A stretch of 7,575 bases of DNA. Origin: Halodesulfurarchaeum sp. Its GTDB lineage: Archaea; Halobacteriota; Halobacteria; Halobacteriales; Halobacteriaceae. A program made the position numbers and the translations under genes. Shown one piece after another: positions 1 through 5,339 of this stretch. The notes beneath the pieces were generated by a model that ran no database searches, had not been told where the DNA came from, and was given only the letters and a program-made list of their open reading frames with translations. How positions within the stretch are numbered: position 1 is the first letter of the stretch; the number at the start of each line of letters is the position of its first letter. The stretch is taken from assembly GCA_018334775.1 (NCBI GenBank), contig JAGXLJ010000050.1, positions 1 to 7,575 on the forward strand. Direction: 5' to 3'.

Positions 1-36
1 AGGATCGGCTGGCTGAAAGGGTTGCTCGGATTCTAA
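1..36 (+). CDS. Partial 3' end of an unidentified gene
   Basis: The first twelve codons in frame 1 read RIGWLKGLLGF followed by TAA at 34-36. The reading is open from the window edge and stops one base before the stop codon of the convergent flavoprotein gene. Tight tail-to-tail packing of this kind is common in compact archaeal genomes, and a hydrophobic/basic C-terminus is plausible for a real protein. Eleven residues are too few to assign a family, and a chance open stretch of this length cannot be excluded. Confidence 0.35.
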   Translation, partial: RIGWLKGLLGF

Positions 37-37
37 C

Positions 38-1114
38 TCACCGGAACAGCGCTGCAACCGCCTCGCGGGAGAACAGCGACGTCGGCTCGTCCATGTGCAC
101 GCCGATTTCCCCGGAAAAGGCACGCAAACCGAGCCGTGCGAGCGGATCCGGAAACGAGTATCCCCGTCTGATCCACGTCCCCAGCCGGATTTCTGTTCCG
201 AGTTCCGCTCGCCAGGCGTGTTCGTAGGCCGCAGTGTCCGGAGCAAGCGGGTCGAGGACTTCGGCCGCGATTTCAGCGGCACGCAACCCGTAGAGAATTC
301 CACCTCCCGTGAACGGTTTCGTCTGGGCCGCAGCGTCCCCGAGCAGAATCGCCCGGTCCGTATGGACACGCTTTGGGGGCCCGATGGGGACGTGTCCGCT
401 AAACCTGGGTCCCGCGGTTGCATCCTCACGCTCCAACCAACCCTCAAGACGACCCACGACGTCGTAGTCAGGTGGAGCTGCGAGCCCGTACTCCACGCCA
501 GCCTCCCCACGGGGAATCCGCCAGCCGAAAAACCTCGGAATGTCTAACATAACATCGACGAAATCGCTATGATCGGGTTCGGGAACGTGCTGGAGTGCTC
601 CCACCAGCAATTCGTTGGGAGCAGGAAGCCCTAATTCCCGTCCCACGGTCGATTTGGGACCGTCCGCTCCGACGACCACTCGAGCCTCGACCTGTGTTGC
701 CCCATCCGGACCCTGGACCTTGAGCGAGACCGAATCCGGATGCTCCGTCACTGCGGTGACCGTGTGGTTCGTTCGGATCGATGCCCCTGCCGCGCTCGCC
801 AGATCGGCCAGCTTCCTATCAAGTGCCACGCGGTCGATGACGTTGGAGATCGGTTCGTCCCGATAGAACGGATACGATCGCTCACTCTCCTCACGGAGAT
901 GGAAGCGGGCGCCTCGGATCTCGTGTTGTCGCAGGTCCGCCGTCGCCCCCTCAGGTAGAAACTCCCACAGGTCGCGGCTCACGTGCCCTGAACAAGCCAG
1001 GGGTTCGCCCACTTTCCCACGCTCAAAGGCCACCACGTCGTGGCCCTGTTCTGCGGCTCGGCGGGCGAAGTGCGCACCGACGGGGCCGGCCCCAACAACG
1101 ACAACGTCAATCAT
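38..1114 (-). CDS. Geranylgeranyl reductase family FAD-dependent oxidoreductase
   Basis: This is a 358-residue flavoprotein of the geranylgeranyl reductase family, which saturates isoprenoid chains of archaeal membrane lipids or quinones. The N-terminus carries a Rossmann FAD motif, G8-A-G-P-V-G13, with E31 placed to bind the adenosine ribose. A CSG motif follows at 41-43 in the substrate/flavin region. The second FAD motif, GADGPKS, lies at 149-155 and the third, GDAA, at 259-262, followed by the family-typical TGGG at 269-272. Length is normal for the family. I chose the ATG at 1114 rather than the one at 1135 because the Rossmann strand begins directly after it and a TATA-like element lies about 26 bases upstream. 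The gene is divergent from the helicase and convergent with the gene ending at 36. The exact substrate (phospholipid, menaquinone or other prenyl chain) cannot be read from sequence, and a related flavin monooxygenase-like role is possible. Confidence 0.85.
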   Translation of the reverse strand: MIDVVVVGAGPVGAHFARRAAEQGHDVVAFERGKVGEPLACSGHVSRDLWEFLPEGATADLRQHEIRGARFHLREESERSYPFYRDEPISNVIDRVALDRKLADLASAAGASIRTNHTVTAVTEHPDSVSLKVQGPDGATQVEARVVVGADGPKSTVGRELGLPAPNELLVGALQHVPEPDHSDFVDVMLDIPRFFGWRIPRGEAGVEYGLAAPPDYDVVGRLEGWLEREDATAGPRFSGHVPIGPPKRVHTDRAILLGDAAAQTKPFTGGGILYGLRAAEIAAEVLDPLAPDTAAYEHAWRAELGTEIRLGTWIRRGYSFPDPLARLGLRAFSGEIGVHMDEPTSLFSREAVAALFR

Positions 1115-1136
1115 CGGTCCAAGGTATTGGACCACC

Positions 1137-1143
1137 GGAAATA
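1137..1143 (-). promoter_or_regulatory. TATA-like element of the flavoprotein gene
   Basis: Read on the minus strand the bases are ctatttc, centred about 26 bases upstream of the ATG at 1114. That spacing predicts a transcript starting at or next to the start codon, so the mRNA would be leaderless. No Shine-Dalgarno-like sequence precedes the ATG, which agrees. Confidence 0.45.
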
Positions 1144-1180
1144 GCCCTTGTGCTCGTCACGGCCGGTCCGAGTAACGGGC

Positions 1181-1188
1181 TTATTTAG
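1181..1188 (+). promoter_or_regulatory. TATA box of the XPB-like helicase gene
   Basis: The sequence ttatttag is the only AT-rich patch in an otherwise GC-rich spacer. Its centre lies about 27 bases before the GTG at 1211, matching a leaderless start there. It is the main reason for preferring 1211 over the upstream TTG at 1148, which lies before the promoter. It is separated by only about 40 bases from the divergent flavoprotein promoter. Confidence 0.55.
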
Positions 1189-1210
1189 CCTGACCGTCAA
1201 GGCTGGGACA

Positions 1211-3043
1211 GTGACTCGGTCAGACTCTGACGACATCCCCGTGAACGACCCGGACCAGGCTTTGGAGGCGTTTCGAGACGCCGTGGAGGCAATGGAACGA
1301 CCCGTCCTCACAGCGAGTGATGTCGCGCTGGCCATCGACTGTTCGCAGGCCGAAGCCGCCGACCTGCTGGAAACGCTCGTCAATCGGTCGCAGGTCTCGA
1401 AACACTCCGTGGAAGGGGACCCAGTCGTGTTTTTCGCCCACGAGTGGGCCAAATCAAGCACCCGCGAGCGTGTGATTCCGTTTCCGGATCGCCACGAAAT
1501 CGTCGTCGATCAGCCCAAGCAGTTCACCCGCGCACAACTCTCCCAGTTCGCCAGGCTGGCCGATACGAATGGGCAGGCTGGCTATCGGTACGAAATCCGG
1601 CGGGAAGACGTTTGGGCCGCTCCACACGATTCGTATACCTCGTTGCGCTCGACTGTCCGCGAGGTTCTCGGCGGGAAAGAACCTGAACTCGAGGAGTGGA
1701 TCGAATCCCAGTGGAAGCGCGCCAGACAGTTCCTCCTCCACACACACCATGAGGGATACACGGTCCTCGAAGCAGCGAGTGACTCGCTCATGGGCAACGT
1801 AGCCCGCGAGGAACTCGGCGACGAACACCTCCACGGCCCGATCGACGACGCCACGAGTTGGGTCGTAGAGGGTGCCGAAGCCGAAATCAAACGCGTCCTC
1901 TATGACGCCGGCTACCCCGTAAAGGACGAACGTGACTTGGACGAGGGTGATCAACTCGACGTCTCGCGTGAGGTGAAACTTCGAGGGTATCAAGAGGACT
2001 GGCTCGAACGATTTCTAGACGCCGGATCGGGCGTGCTGGTCGGCCCGGCCGGGAGCGGTAAAACGGTCGCTGCAATCGGAATTCTCGCTGCCCTGGAAGC
2101 AGAAACACTGGTTCTCGTGCCAACGCGTGAACTGGCCGGCCAGTGGCGCGACGAATTGCTCCGGCATACCGATCTCGAACCCGACCAGATCGGCGAGTTT
2201 CATGGCGGGGAAAAACAGATACGCCAGGTCACTATTGCAACCTACCAGATTGCGAGCATGGATCGCCACCGGGAACTCTTCGACAGTCGTCGCTGGGGAC
2301 TTATCATCTACGACGAAGCCCATCGGGTGCCCGCCCCGATCCACCGGTCGACGGCCAACCTCCAGGGTCGTCACCGGTTGGGGCTCACCGCCTCACCGCT
2401 CAGAGAGGACGACCGCGAACGGGACATCTACACACTGATCGGGCCACCAATCGGGACCGACTGGGACACCCTTTTTGACGAAGGATTCGTCGAACAGCCC
2501 AGCGTCGAAATCAGATACGTCCCATGGCGGGACGAACAGGCTAAACGGGAGTACGCGGAAACAAGTACCCACCAGAAGAATCAGGCCGCAGCGACGAATC
2601 CAGCGAAGATTGAGGCTGTTCGCGACGTGCTTGACGAACGGCCCGATTCCCAAGCCCTCGTCTTCGTGGAATACCTCGACCAGGGCAGTGACCTCACCGC
2701 AGAACTCGACGTGCCGTTCATTAGCGGCGATACGCCGCATGCTGAACGGGCGCGACTCTTTCAGGCGTTCCGCCGGGGTGATGAACGAACCGTCATCGTC
2801 TCTCGGGTGGGTGACGAGGGCATCGATCTGCCTGATGCGGAACTCGCCGTGATTGCATCTGGGTTAGGCGGGTCCCGCCGCCAAGGGACCCAACGGGCCG
2901 GACGCCTGATGCGGCCCTCGGGGGACGCGGAGGTGGTCGTCCTCGCAACGGAGGGATCCCGGGAGGCGGACTTCGCGCTCCAGCAAATGCATCACCTTTC
3001 CAGCAAAGGTATCCCGGTCACCGAACGATCGCTCTCGGATTAG
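1211..3043 (+). CDS. XPB/Rad25-type superfamily 2 DNA helicase with N-terminal extension
   Basis: This 610-residue protein is an ATP-dependent SF2 helicase of the XPB (Rad25) group, which unwinds or translocates on DNA in repair and, in eukaryotes, in TFIIH. Visible motifs are Walker A GPAGSGKT at 278-285 (K284), the DEAH box at 368-371, TAS at 393-395, and motif VI QRAGRLMRP at 561-569. Directly after TAS is R398-E399-D400, the RED motif typical of XPB. The segment VGDEGIDLP followed by GGSRRQ resembles eukaryotic XPB. The thumb-like insertion between the two helicase domains is very short. Residues about 14-75 look like a winged helix, and about 75-255 form an acidic/helical region I do not recognise. 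The start is the GTG at 1211, placed by the TATA box; the GTG at 1241 is an alternative. No Bax1-like nuclease partner gene lies beside it. Haloarchaea often carry several such paralogues, so its repair role is inferred. Confidence 0.85.
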   Translation: MTRSDSDDIPVNDPDQALEAFRDAVEAMERPVLTASDVALAIDCSQAEAADLLETLVNRSQVSKHSVEGDPVVFFAHEWAKSSTRERVIPFPDRHEIVVDQPKQFTRAQLSQFARLADTNGQAGYRYEIRREDVWAAPHDSYTSLRSTVREVLGGKEPELEEWIESQWKRARQFLLHTHHEGYTVLEAASDSLMGNVAREELGDEHLHGPIDDATSWVVEGAEAEIKRVLYDAGYPVKDERDLDEGDQLDVSREVKLRGYQEDWLERFLDAGSGVLVGPAGSGKTVAAIGILAALEAETLVLVPTRELAGQWRDELLRHTDLEPDQIGEFHGGEKQIRQVTIATYQIASMDRHRELFDSRRWGLIIYDEAHRVPAPIHRSTANLQGRHRLGLTASPLREDDRERDIYTLIGPPIGTDWDTLFDEGFVEQPSVEIRYVPWRDEQAKREYAETSTHQKNQAAATNPAKIEAVRDVLDERPDSQALVFVEYLDQGSDLTAELDVPFISGDTPHAERARLFQAFRRGDERTVIVSRVGDEGIDLPDAELAVIASGLGGSRRQGTQRAGRLMRPSGDAEVVVLATEGSREADFALQQMHHLSSKGIPVTERSLSD

Positions 3044-3050
3044 GGGAAGA

Positions 3051-3067
3051 GAAAACCGGTCTCCGGT
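3051..3067 (-). terminator. Hairpin plus T-run terminator after the aldo/keto reductase
   Basis: The bases accgg/ccggt at 3055-3059 and 3063-3067 form a five-pair stem with a three-base loop. On the minus strand the stem begins immediately after the aldo/keto reductase stop codon and is followed by a run of four T, so it fits termination of that gene. The site also lies 12 bases after the stop of the convergent helicase gene and may limit read-through in both directions. Confidence 0.45.
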
Positions 3068-4078
3068 CTACAAATCGTCGTAGGGACCCGGTTTAGCCTC
3101 GGACAGCCGGTTGACCTGGTCCGATGCCAGATCGATCGACGCCGCTCCCAGGTTCTCTTCGAGTTGGTCAACCGTTCGGGCCCCGACGATCGGGGCCGTG
3201 ACGCCGTCCAGGTGCATCAGCCATGCAAGAGCCGTTTGGGCGGGGGTCCGAGCAACCTCCTCCGCCACGGCGTCGAGTTCGTCGTGGACGAGAAAGTTCG
3301 TCTCCGTAAGGTAGGAGTTCTCGAAGTGACTTGCCTCAGCGGCTCGGGATTCGGCCGTTGCACCCGCATCGCGAGTGTACTTGCCGGTGAGGAACCCCTG
3401 TCCGAGCGGGCTCCAGGGACAGACTGCCAGTTCATCGTGGCGTGCCATTTCAAGGTAATCACCCTCTATCTCCCGGTCGACGAGATTATACCGGGGTTGG
3501 ACCACGGTAAACGGCTCCCACCCTTGCTCCCGGGCGATGTCGTTCGCGCGAATGACTTTCCAGGCGTTCGGGCGCAGCGTCGAAGCCCCGAGGTAATTGA
3601 CTTTGCCCGCCTCCACGAGACCGTTAAGCGTCTTCATCATCTCGCGTGCCGTCGTCGCGTCGTCCCACCGGTGGATATAGAGGACGTCGATATAGTCCGT
3701 ACCAAGTCTGTCGAGGATTTCGTCGATGCGATGACGAACGTTCTTCCGGTTCGTCCCGCGACTGTTGGGATCACCGTCCCGGATCTGCCAGTAGATCTTC
3801 GAGGCGATGGTGAATCGCTCCCGCTCCCTGTCTTCGAGCCAATGGCCGATCCACTCCTCGCTTTGGCCACCACCGTAAATGTCGGCGGTGTCGATGTACC
3901 GACCCCCGGCCCTTTCATAGCCATTGAGCAGTTCGTAGGCTCTGTCCTCGCCAATTTCGATGTTTCCTTCGGCCGTCTCTTTCCCGAATCGCCAGGTCCC
4001 GAACTGGAGTTCGCTCGTCTGAATTCCGGTCCGTCCGAGTGCGACGTATCCAAGGTCAATGTCAGACAGGGTTGTCAT
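3068..4078 (-). CDS. Aldo/keto reductase
   Basis: This 336-residue protein is an NAD(P)H-dependent aldo/keto reductase with a (beta/alpha)8 barrel, probably cytoplasmic and reducing aldehydes or ketones to alcohols. The catalytic tetrad is visible as D63 and Y68 in DTADIYG, K94 in ASKIYW, and H136 in YIHRWD. The C-terminal cofactor-binding part is recognisable in PIVGARTVDQLEENLGA. Length and motif order match the AKR family similar to Kv-beta/YghZ-type proteins. The start is the ATG at 4078, followed directly by the usual N-terminal beta-hairpin (GRTGIQTSELQFGTW), with a TATA-like element about 30 bases upstream. It is tail-to-tail with the helicase and downstream of, and co-directional with, the Tfx-like gene, but its own promoter argues against a strict operon. 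The physiological substrate is not apparent. Confidence 0.9.
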   Translation of the reverse strand: MTTLSDIDLGYVALGRTGIQTSELQFGTWRFGKETAEGNIEIGEDRAYELLNGYERAGGRYIDTADIYGGGQSEEWIGHWLEDRERERFTIASKIYWQIRDGDPNSRGTNRKNVRHRIDEILDRLGTDYIDVLYIHRWDDATTAREMMKTLNGLVEAGKVNYLGASTLRPNAWKVIRANDIAREQGWEPFTVVQPRYNLVDREIEGDYLEMARHDELAVCPWSPLGQGFLTGKYTRDAGATAESRAAEASHFENSYLTETNFLVHDELDAVAEEVARTPAQTALAWLMHLDGVTAPIVGARTVDQLEENLGAASIDLASDQVNRLSEAKPGPYDDL

Positions 4079-4104
4079 ACATTAAGTAATTGGTCCCGAA
4101 CGCC

Positions 4105-4112
4105 AAAAATAT
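4105..4112 (-). promoter_or_regulatory. TATA box of the aldo/keto reductase gene
   Basis: On the minus strand the element reads atattttt. Its centre is about 30 bases before the ATG at 4078, giving a predicted leader of only a few bases. The 86-base gap to the Tfx-like gene therefore contains a separate promoter. Confidence 0.5.
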
Positions 4113-4129
4113 GCATTTCCGAACAGTCG

Positions 4130-4139
4130 GTTTGCAAAC
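4130..4139. promoter_or_regulatory. Perfect 10-base palindrome upstream of the aldo/keto reductase promoter
   Basis: The sequence gtttgcaaac is perfectly self-complementary. It lies about 17 bases upstream of the TATA-like element of the aldo/keto reductase gene and about 25 bases beyond the stop codon of the Tfx-like gene. Its position suits an activator or repressor site, but a palindrome of this length can occur by chance and no protein can be named. Confidence 0.25.
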
Positions 4140-4164
4140 GGAATGGGGCTCTTGAACGACGGGT

Positions 4165-4611
4165 TTAAGAAACGGATTGGCTCCGTTTCGCCAGGCTTAC
4201 TGCTCCGTCGTTGTCGATAGCCAACTCGACGTCCTCGGTAAGCGTGTTGTTCTGCCGAACCGGTTCCAGGATTTCTGCGAGTTCGTCGTGTAACCGGGAC
4301 TCGGTCGTCCCGAGTTGTATTCCGGCGAGGTCCCCTGCTGACCGGAGTTCCCGAACCACGTCGAGAAGCGCCATCCCGGCCTCGGCCTGCACGCGGACGT
4401 CGGACCGAAGCGATTCGGCCACCCTGACCGTCCGATATGCCCGCTGGATGTTTTCGAGCGCGGTTTCTTCGAGTTGTTCGACCCCAGCGACAGTCGTATC
4501 GAGGGCCGTGGCGATCTCCTCGTCCGTTGCTCCATCTTCGCGCCGGCGAATGACCGCGACCTGCCGCTCAGTCAAAAAGGTGCCGGACACGTCCTGGGAG
4601 ACCTCAACCAT
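4165..4611 (-). CDS. Tfx-family DNA-binding transcriptional regulator
   Basis: This 148-residue protein has the layout of the archaeal Tfx family: an N-terminal helix-turn-helix related to sigma-70 region 4 and an acidic C-terminal domain. The HTH spans about residues 12-60, with the characteristic FLTERQ opening, an EEIA first helix, and the ALENIQRA segment after the recognition helix. The tail (about 65-145) is acidic and includes the SDVRVQAEAGMALLDVVREL stretch expected in the Tfx C-terminal domain. I chose the ATG at 4611 because a TATA-like element is centred about 31 bases before it; ATGs at 4632 and 4638 lie too close to that element. It is divergent from the halocyanin and molybdoenzyme genes. 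In Methanothermobacter, Tfx binds the promoter of the molybdenum formylmethanofuran dehydrogenase operon, which makes control of the neighbouring molybdoenzyme locus an attractive but unproven inference. Confidence 0.75.
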   Translation of the reverse strand: MVEVSQDVSGTFLTERQVAVIRRREDGATDEEIATALDTTVAGVEQLEETALENIQRAYRTVRVAESLRSDVRVQAEAGMALLDVVRELRSAGDLAGIQLGTTESRLHDELAEILEPVRQNNTLTEDVELAIDNDGAVSLAKRSQSVS

Positions 4612-4638
4612 GCACAAAAGTGTGGGAGACATACGCAT

Positions 4639-4646
4639 GTATTTTT
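4639..4646 (-). promoter_or_regulatory. TATA-like element of the Tfx gene
   Basis: On the minus strand the element reads aaaaatac and is centred about 31 bases from the ATG at 4611. It overlaps the alternative start codon at 4638, making that start unlikely. Confidence 0.4.
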
Positions 4647-4657
4647 GGAATACGTTT

Positions 4658-4673
4658 TACCGGGAAACCGGTA
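4658..4673. promoter_or_regulatory. Dyad-symmetric candidate operator in the Tfx/halocyanin spacer
   Basis: The 16 bases TACCGGGAAACCGGTA form a six-base inverted repeat around GAAA. The site sits 12 bases upstream of the Tfx TATA-like element, a usual position for an activator or autoregulator in archaea. It could also serve the divergent halocyanin gene, whose start is about 115 bases away. Direct evidence is the symmetry and position only. Confidence 0.35.
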
Positions 4674-4762
4674 GCACTCCAATTACCACGTAAACGCAGA
4701 GCATATGTCGGCACTCGACCCATGGTAAGATGGGGAAACGTTCGCACCCGCCAGAACAGGTA

Positions 4763-4775
4763 TCAGTGTCACTGA
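4763..4775. promoter_or_regulatory. Dyad-symmetric candidate operator just upstream of the halocyanin start
   Basis: The 13 bases tcagtgtcactga are a perfect inverted repeat around a central t. They end 13 bases before the ATG at 4788. If the transcript is leaderless, this lies between TATA position and transcription start, where a bound protein would block RNA polymerase. No strong TATA box is visible here; the weak ggtatc at 4759-4764 is the best candidate. Confidence 0.35.
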
Positions 4776-4787
4776 AAAAATATGTGT

Positions 4788-5225
4788 ATGGTTAATCGCA
4801 GGCAGTTCCTCAAAGGCGTCGGCGCAGGGGCAGCACTTGTCCCGATCGCCGGGTGTTCCGGCGGATCGTCGGATGCAGAACCCACGACGGACGAATCGAA
4901 GTCGGAAACCCCCACAGTGGCCGTCGGCCCCGAGAAAAAGCTCCGATACGAACCGGAAACAGTCGAAATTAGCGTTGGCGAAACGGTCGAATGGGAGTTC
5001 GAATCCGAAGGTCACAACGTTACCAGCAAGCCAGAAGCGTCCCCAAAATGCGAAAATCCGGACGGTGCAGAACCGTTTGCATCCTACGAGGGCGACAGCC
5101 ACTTCTCGCTCAATGAGGTGGGCACGGTCTTTTCCAATACCTTCGATGTGCCGGGTGAATACGTGTACGTTTGCACCCCACATGCCGGTCAAGGGATGGT
5201 CGGGACAGTTATCGTCAGCGAATAG
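4788..5225 (+). CDS. Halocyanin-like blue copper lipoprotein (Tat-exported)
   Basis: This 145-residue protein is a type 1 (blue) copper electron carrier of the halocyanin/plastocyanin group, anchored to the outer face of the membrane. The N-terminus has a Tat motif (NRRQFLKG, residues 3-10), a short hydrophobic stretch, and a lipobox ending in A21-G22-C23, so C23 would be lipid-modified. An acidic Ser/Thr-rich linker (24-45) leads to a cupredoxin domain. The copper ligands are H76 in GHNV, then C129, H132 and M137 in the C-terminal CTPHAGQGM motif. An extra cysteine, C88, lies between the ligand regions. I prefer the ATG at 4788 to 4782 because it gives the standard short n-region; both keep the same protein. 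It precedes the sulfite-oxidase-like gene on the same strand by 114 bases and is its likely electron acceptor. Whether the two are cotranscribed is uncertain, because a second promoter lies between them. Confidence 0.88.
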   Translation: MVNRRQFLKGVGAGAALVPIAGCSGGSSDAEPTTDESKSETPTVAVGPEKKLRYEPETVEISVGETVEWEFESEGHNVTSKPEASPKCENPDGAEPFASYEGDSHFSLNEVGTVFSNTFDVPGEYVYVCTPHAGQGMVGTVIVSE

Positions 5226-5274
5226 ATAGCTTCGGCGGTTCTCCGATTACTCCTCGTTCGTGAGACGTGATTGA

Positions 5275-5288
5275 CCCCATAAATGGGG
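5275..5288. promoter_or_regulatory. Dyad next to the TATA box of the molybdoenzyme gene
   Basis: The bases CCCCATAAATGGGG form a six-base inverted repeat around AA. The dyad ends two bases before the first TATA-like element of the downstream gene, where it would overlap the TFB recognition region, so a bound regulator could block or recruit the transcription machinery. It lies about 50 bases after the halocyanin stop. No T-run follows, so it is not an obvious terminator. Confidence 0.35.
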
Positions 5289-5290
5289 GC

Positions 5291-5311
5291 CTATAAGAAA
5301 AACCTTAATAT
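5291..5311 (+). promoter_or_regulatory. Two TATA-like elements of the sulfite-oxidase-family gene
   Basis: The first element, ctataaga at 5291-5298, is about 30 bases before the in-frame ATG at 5325. The second, ttaatat at 5305-5311, is about 32 bases before the ATG at 5340. Either would give a leaderless or very short-leader transcript. The pair shows the molybdoenzyme gene can be transcribed separately from the halocyanin gene. Confidence 0.45.
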
Positions 5312-5339
5312 GCTGGGCAATAGTATGGTAAAATGTAAC

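Noticed and set aside
1148..1210. N-terminal 21 codons of the helicase from the TTG start
   Set aside because: They overlap the TATA box and upstream promoter region, and the peptide (beginning CSSRPVRVTG) lacks the acidic composition of the rest of the protein.
3164..4168. A long open frame on the plus strand opposite the aldo/keto reductase
   Set aside because: It lies antisense to a gene with a full catalytic tetrad and normal family length. Its translation shows no recognisable domain. Long antisense frames are expected in GC-rich haloarchaeal DNA.
4683..5192. A 169-codon minus-strand frame opposite the halocyanin gene
   Set aside because: The plus strand has a complete Tat lipoprotein with all four copper ligands. 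The opposing frame shows no family motif and would run through the regulator/halocyanin promoter spacer.
5275..5288. Intrinsic terminator of the halocyanin gene
   Set aside because: The dyad has only a two-base centre, and no T-run follows it on the plus strand. Its position against a TATA box fits an operator better.
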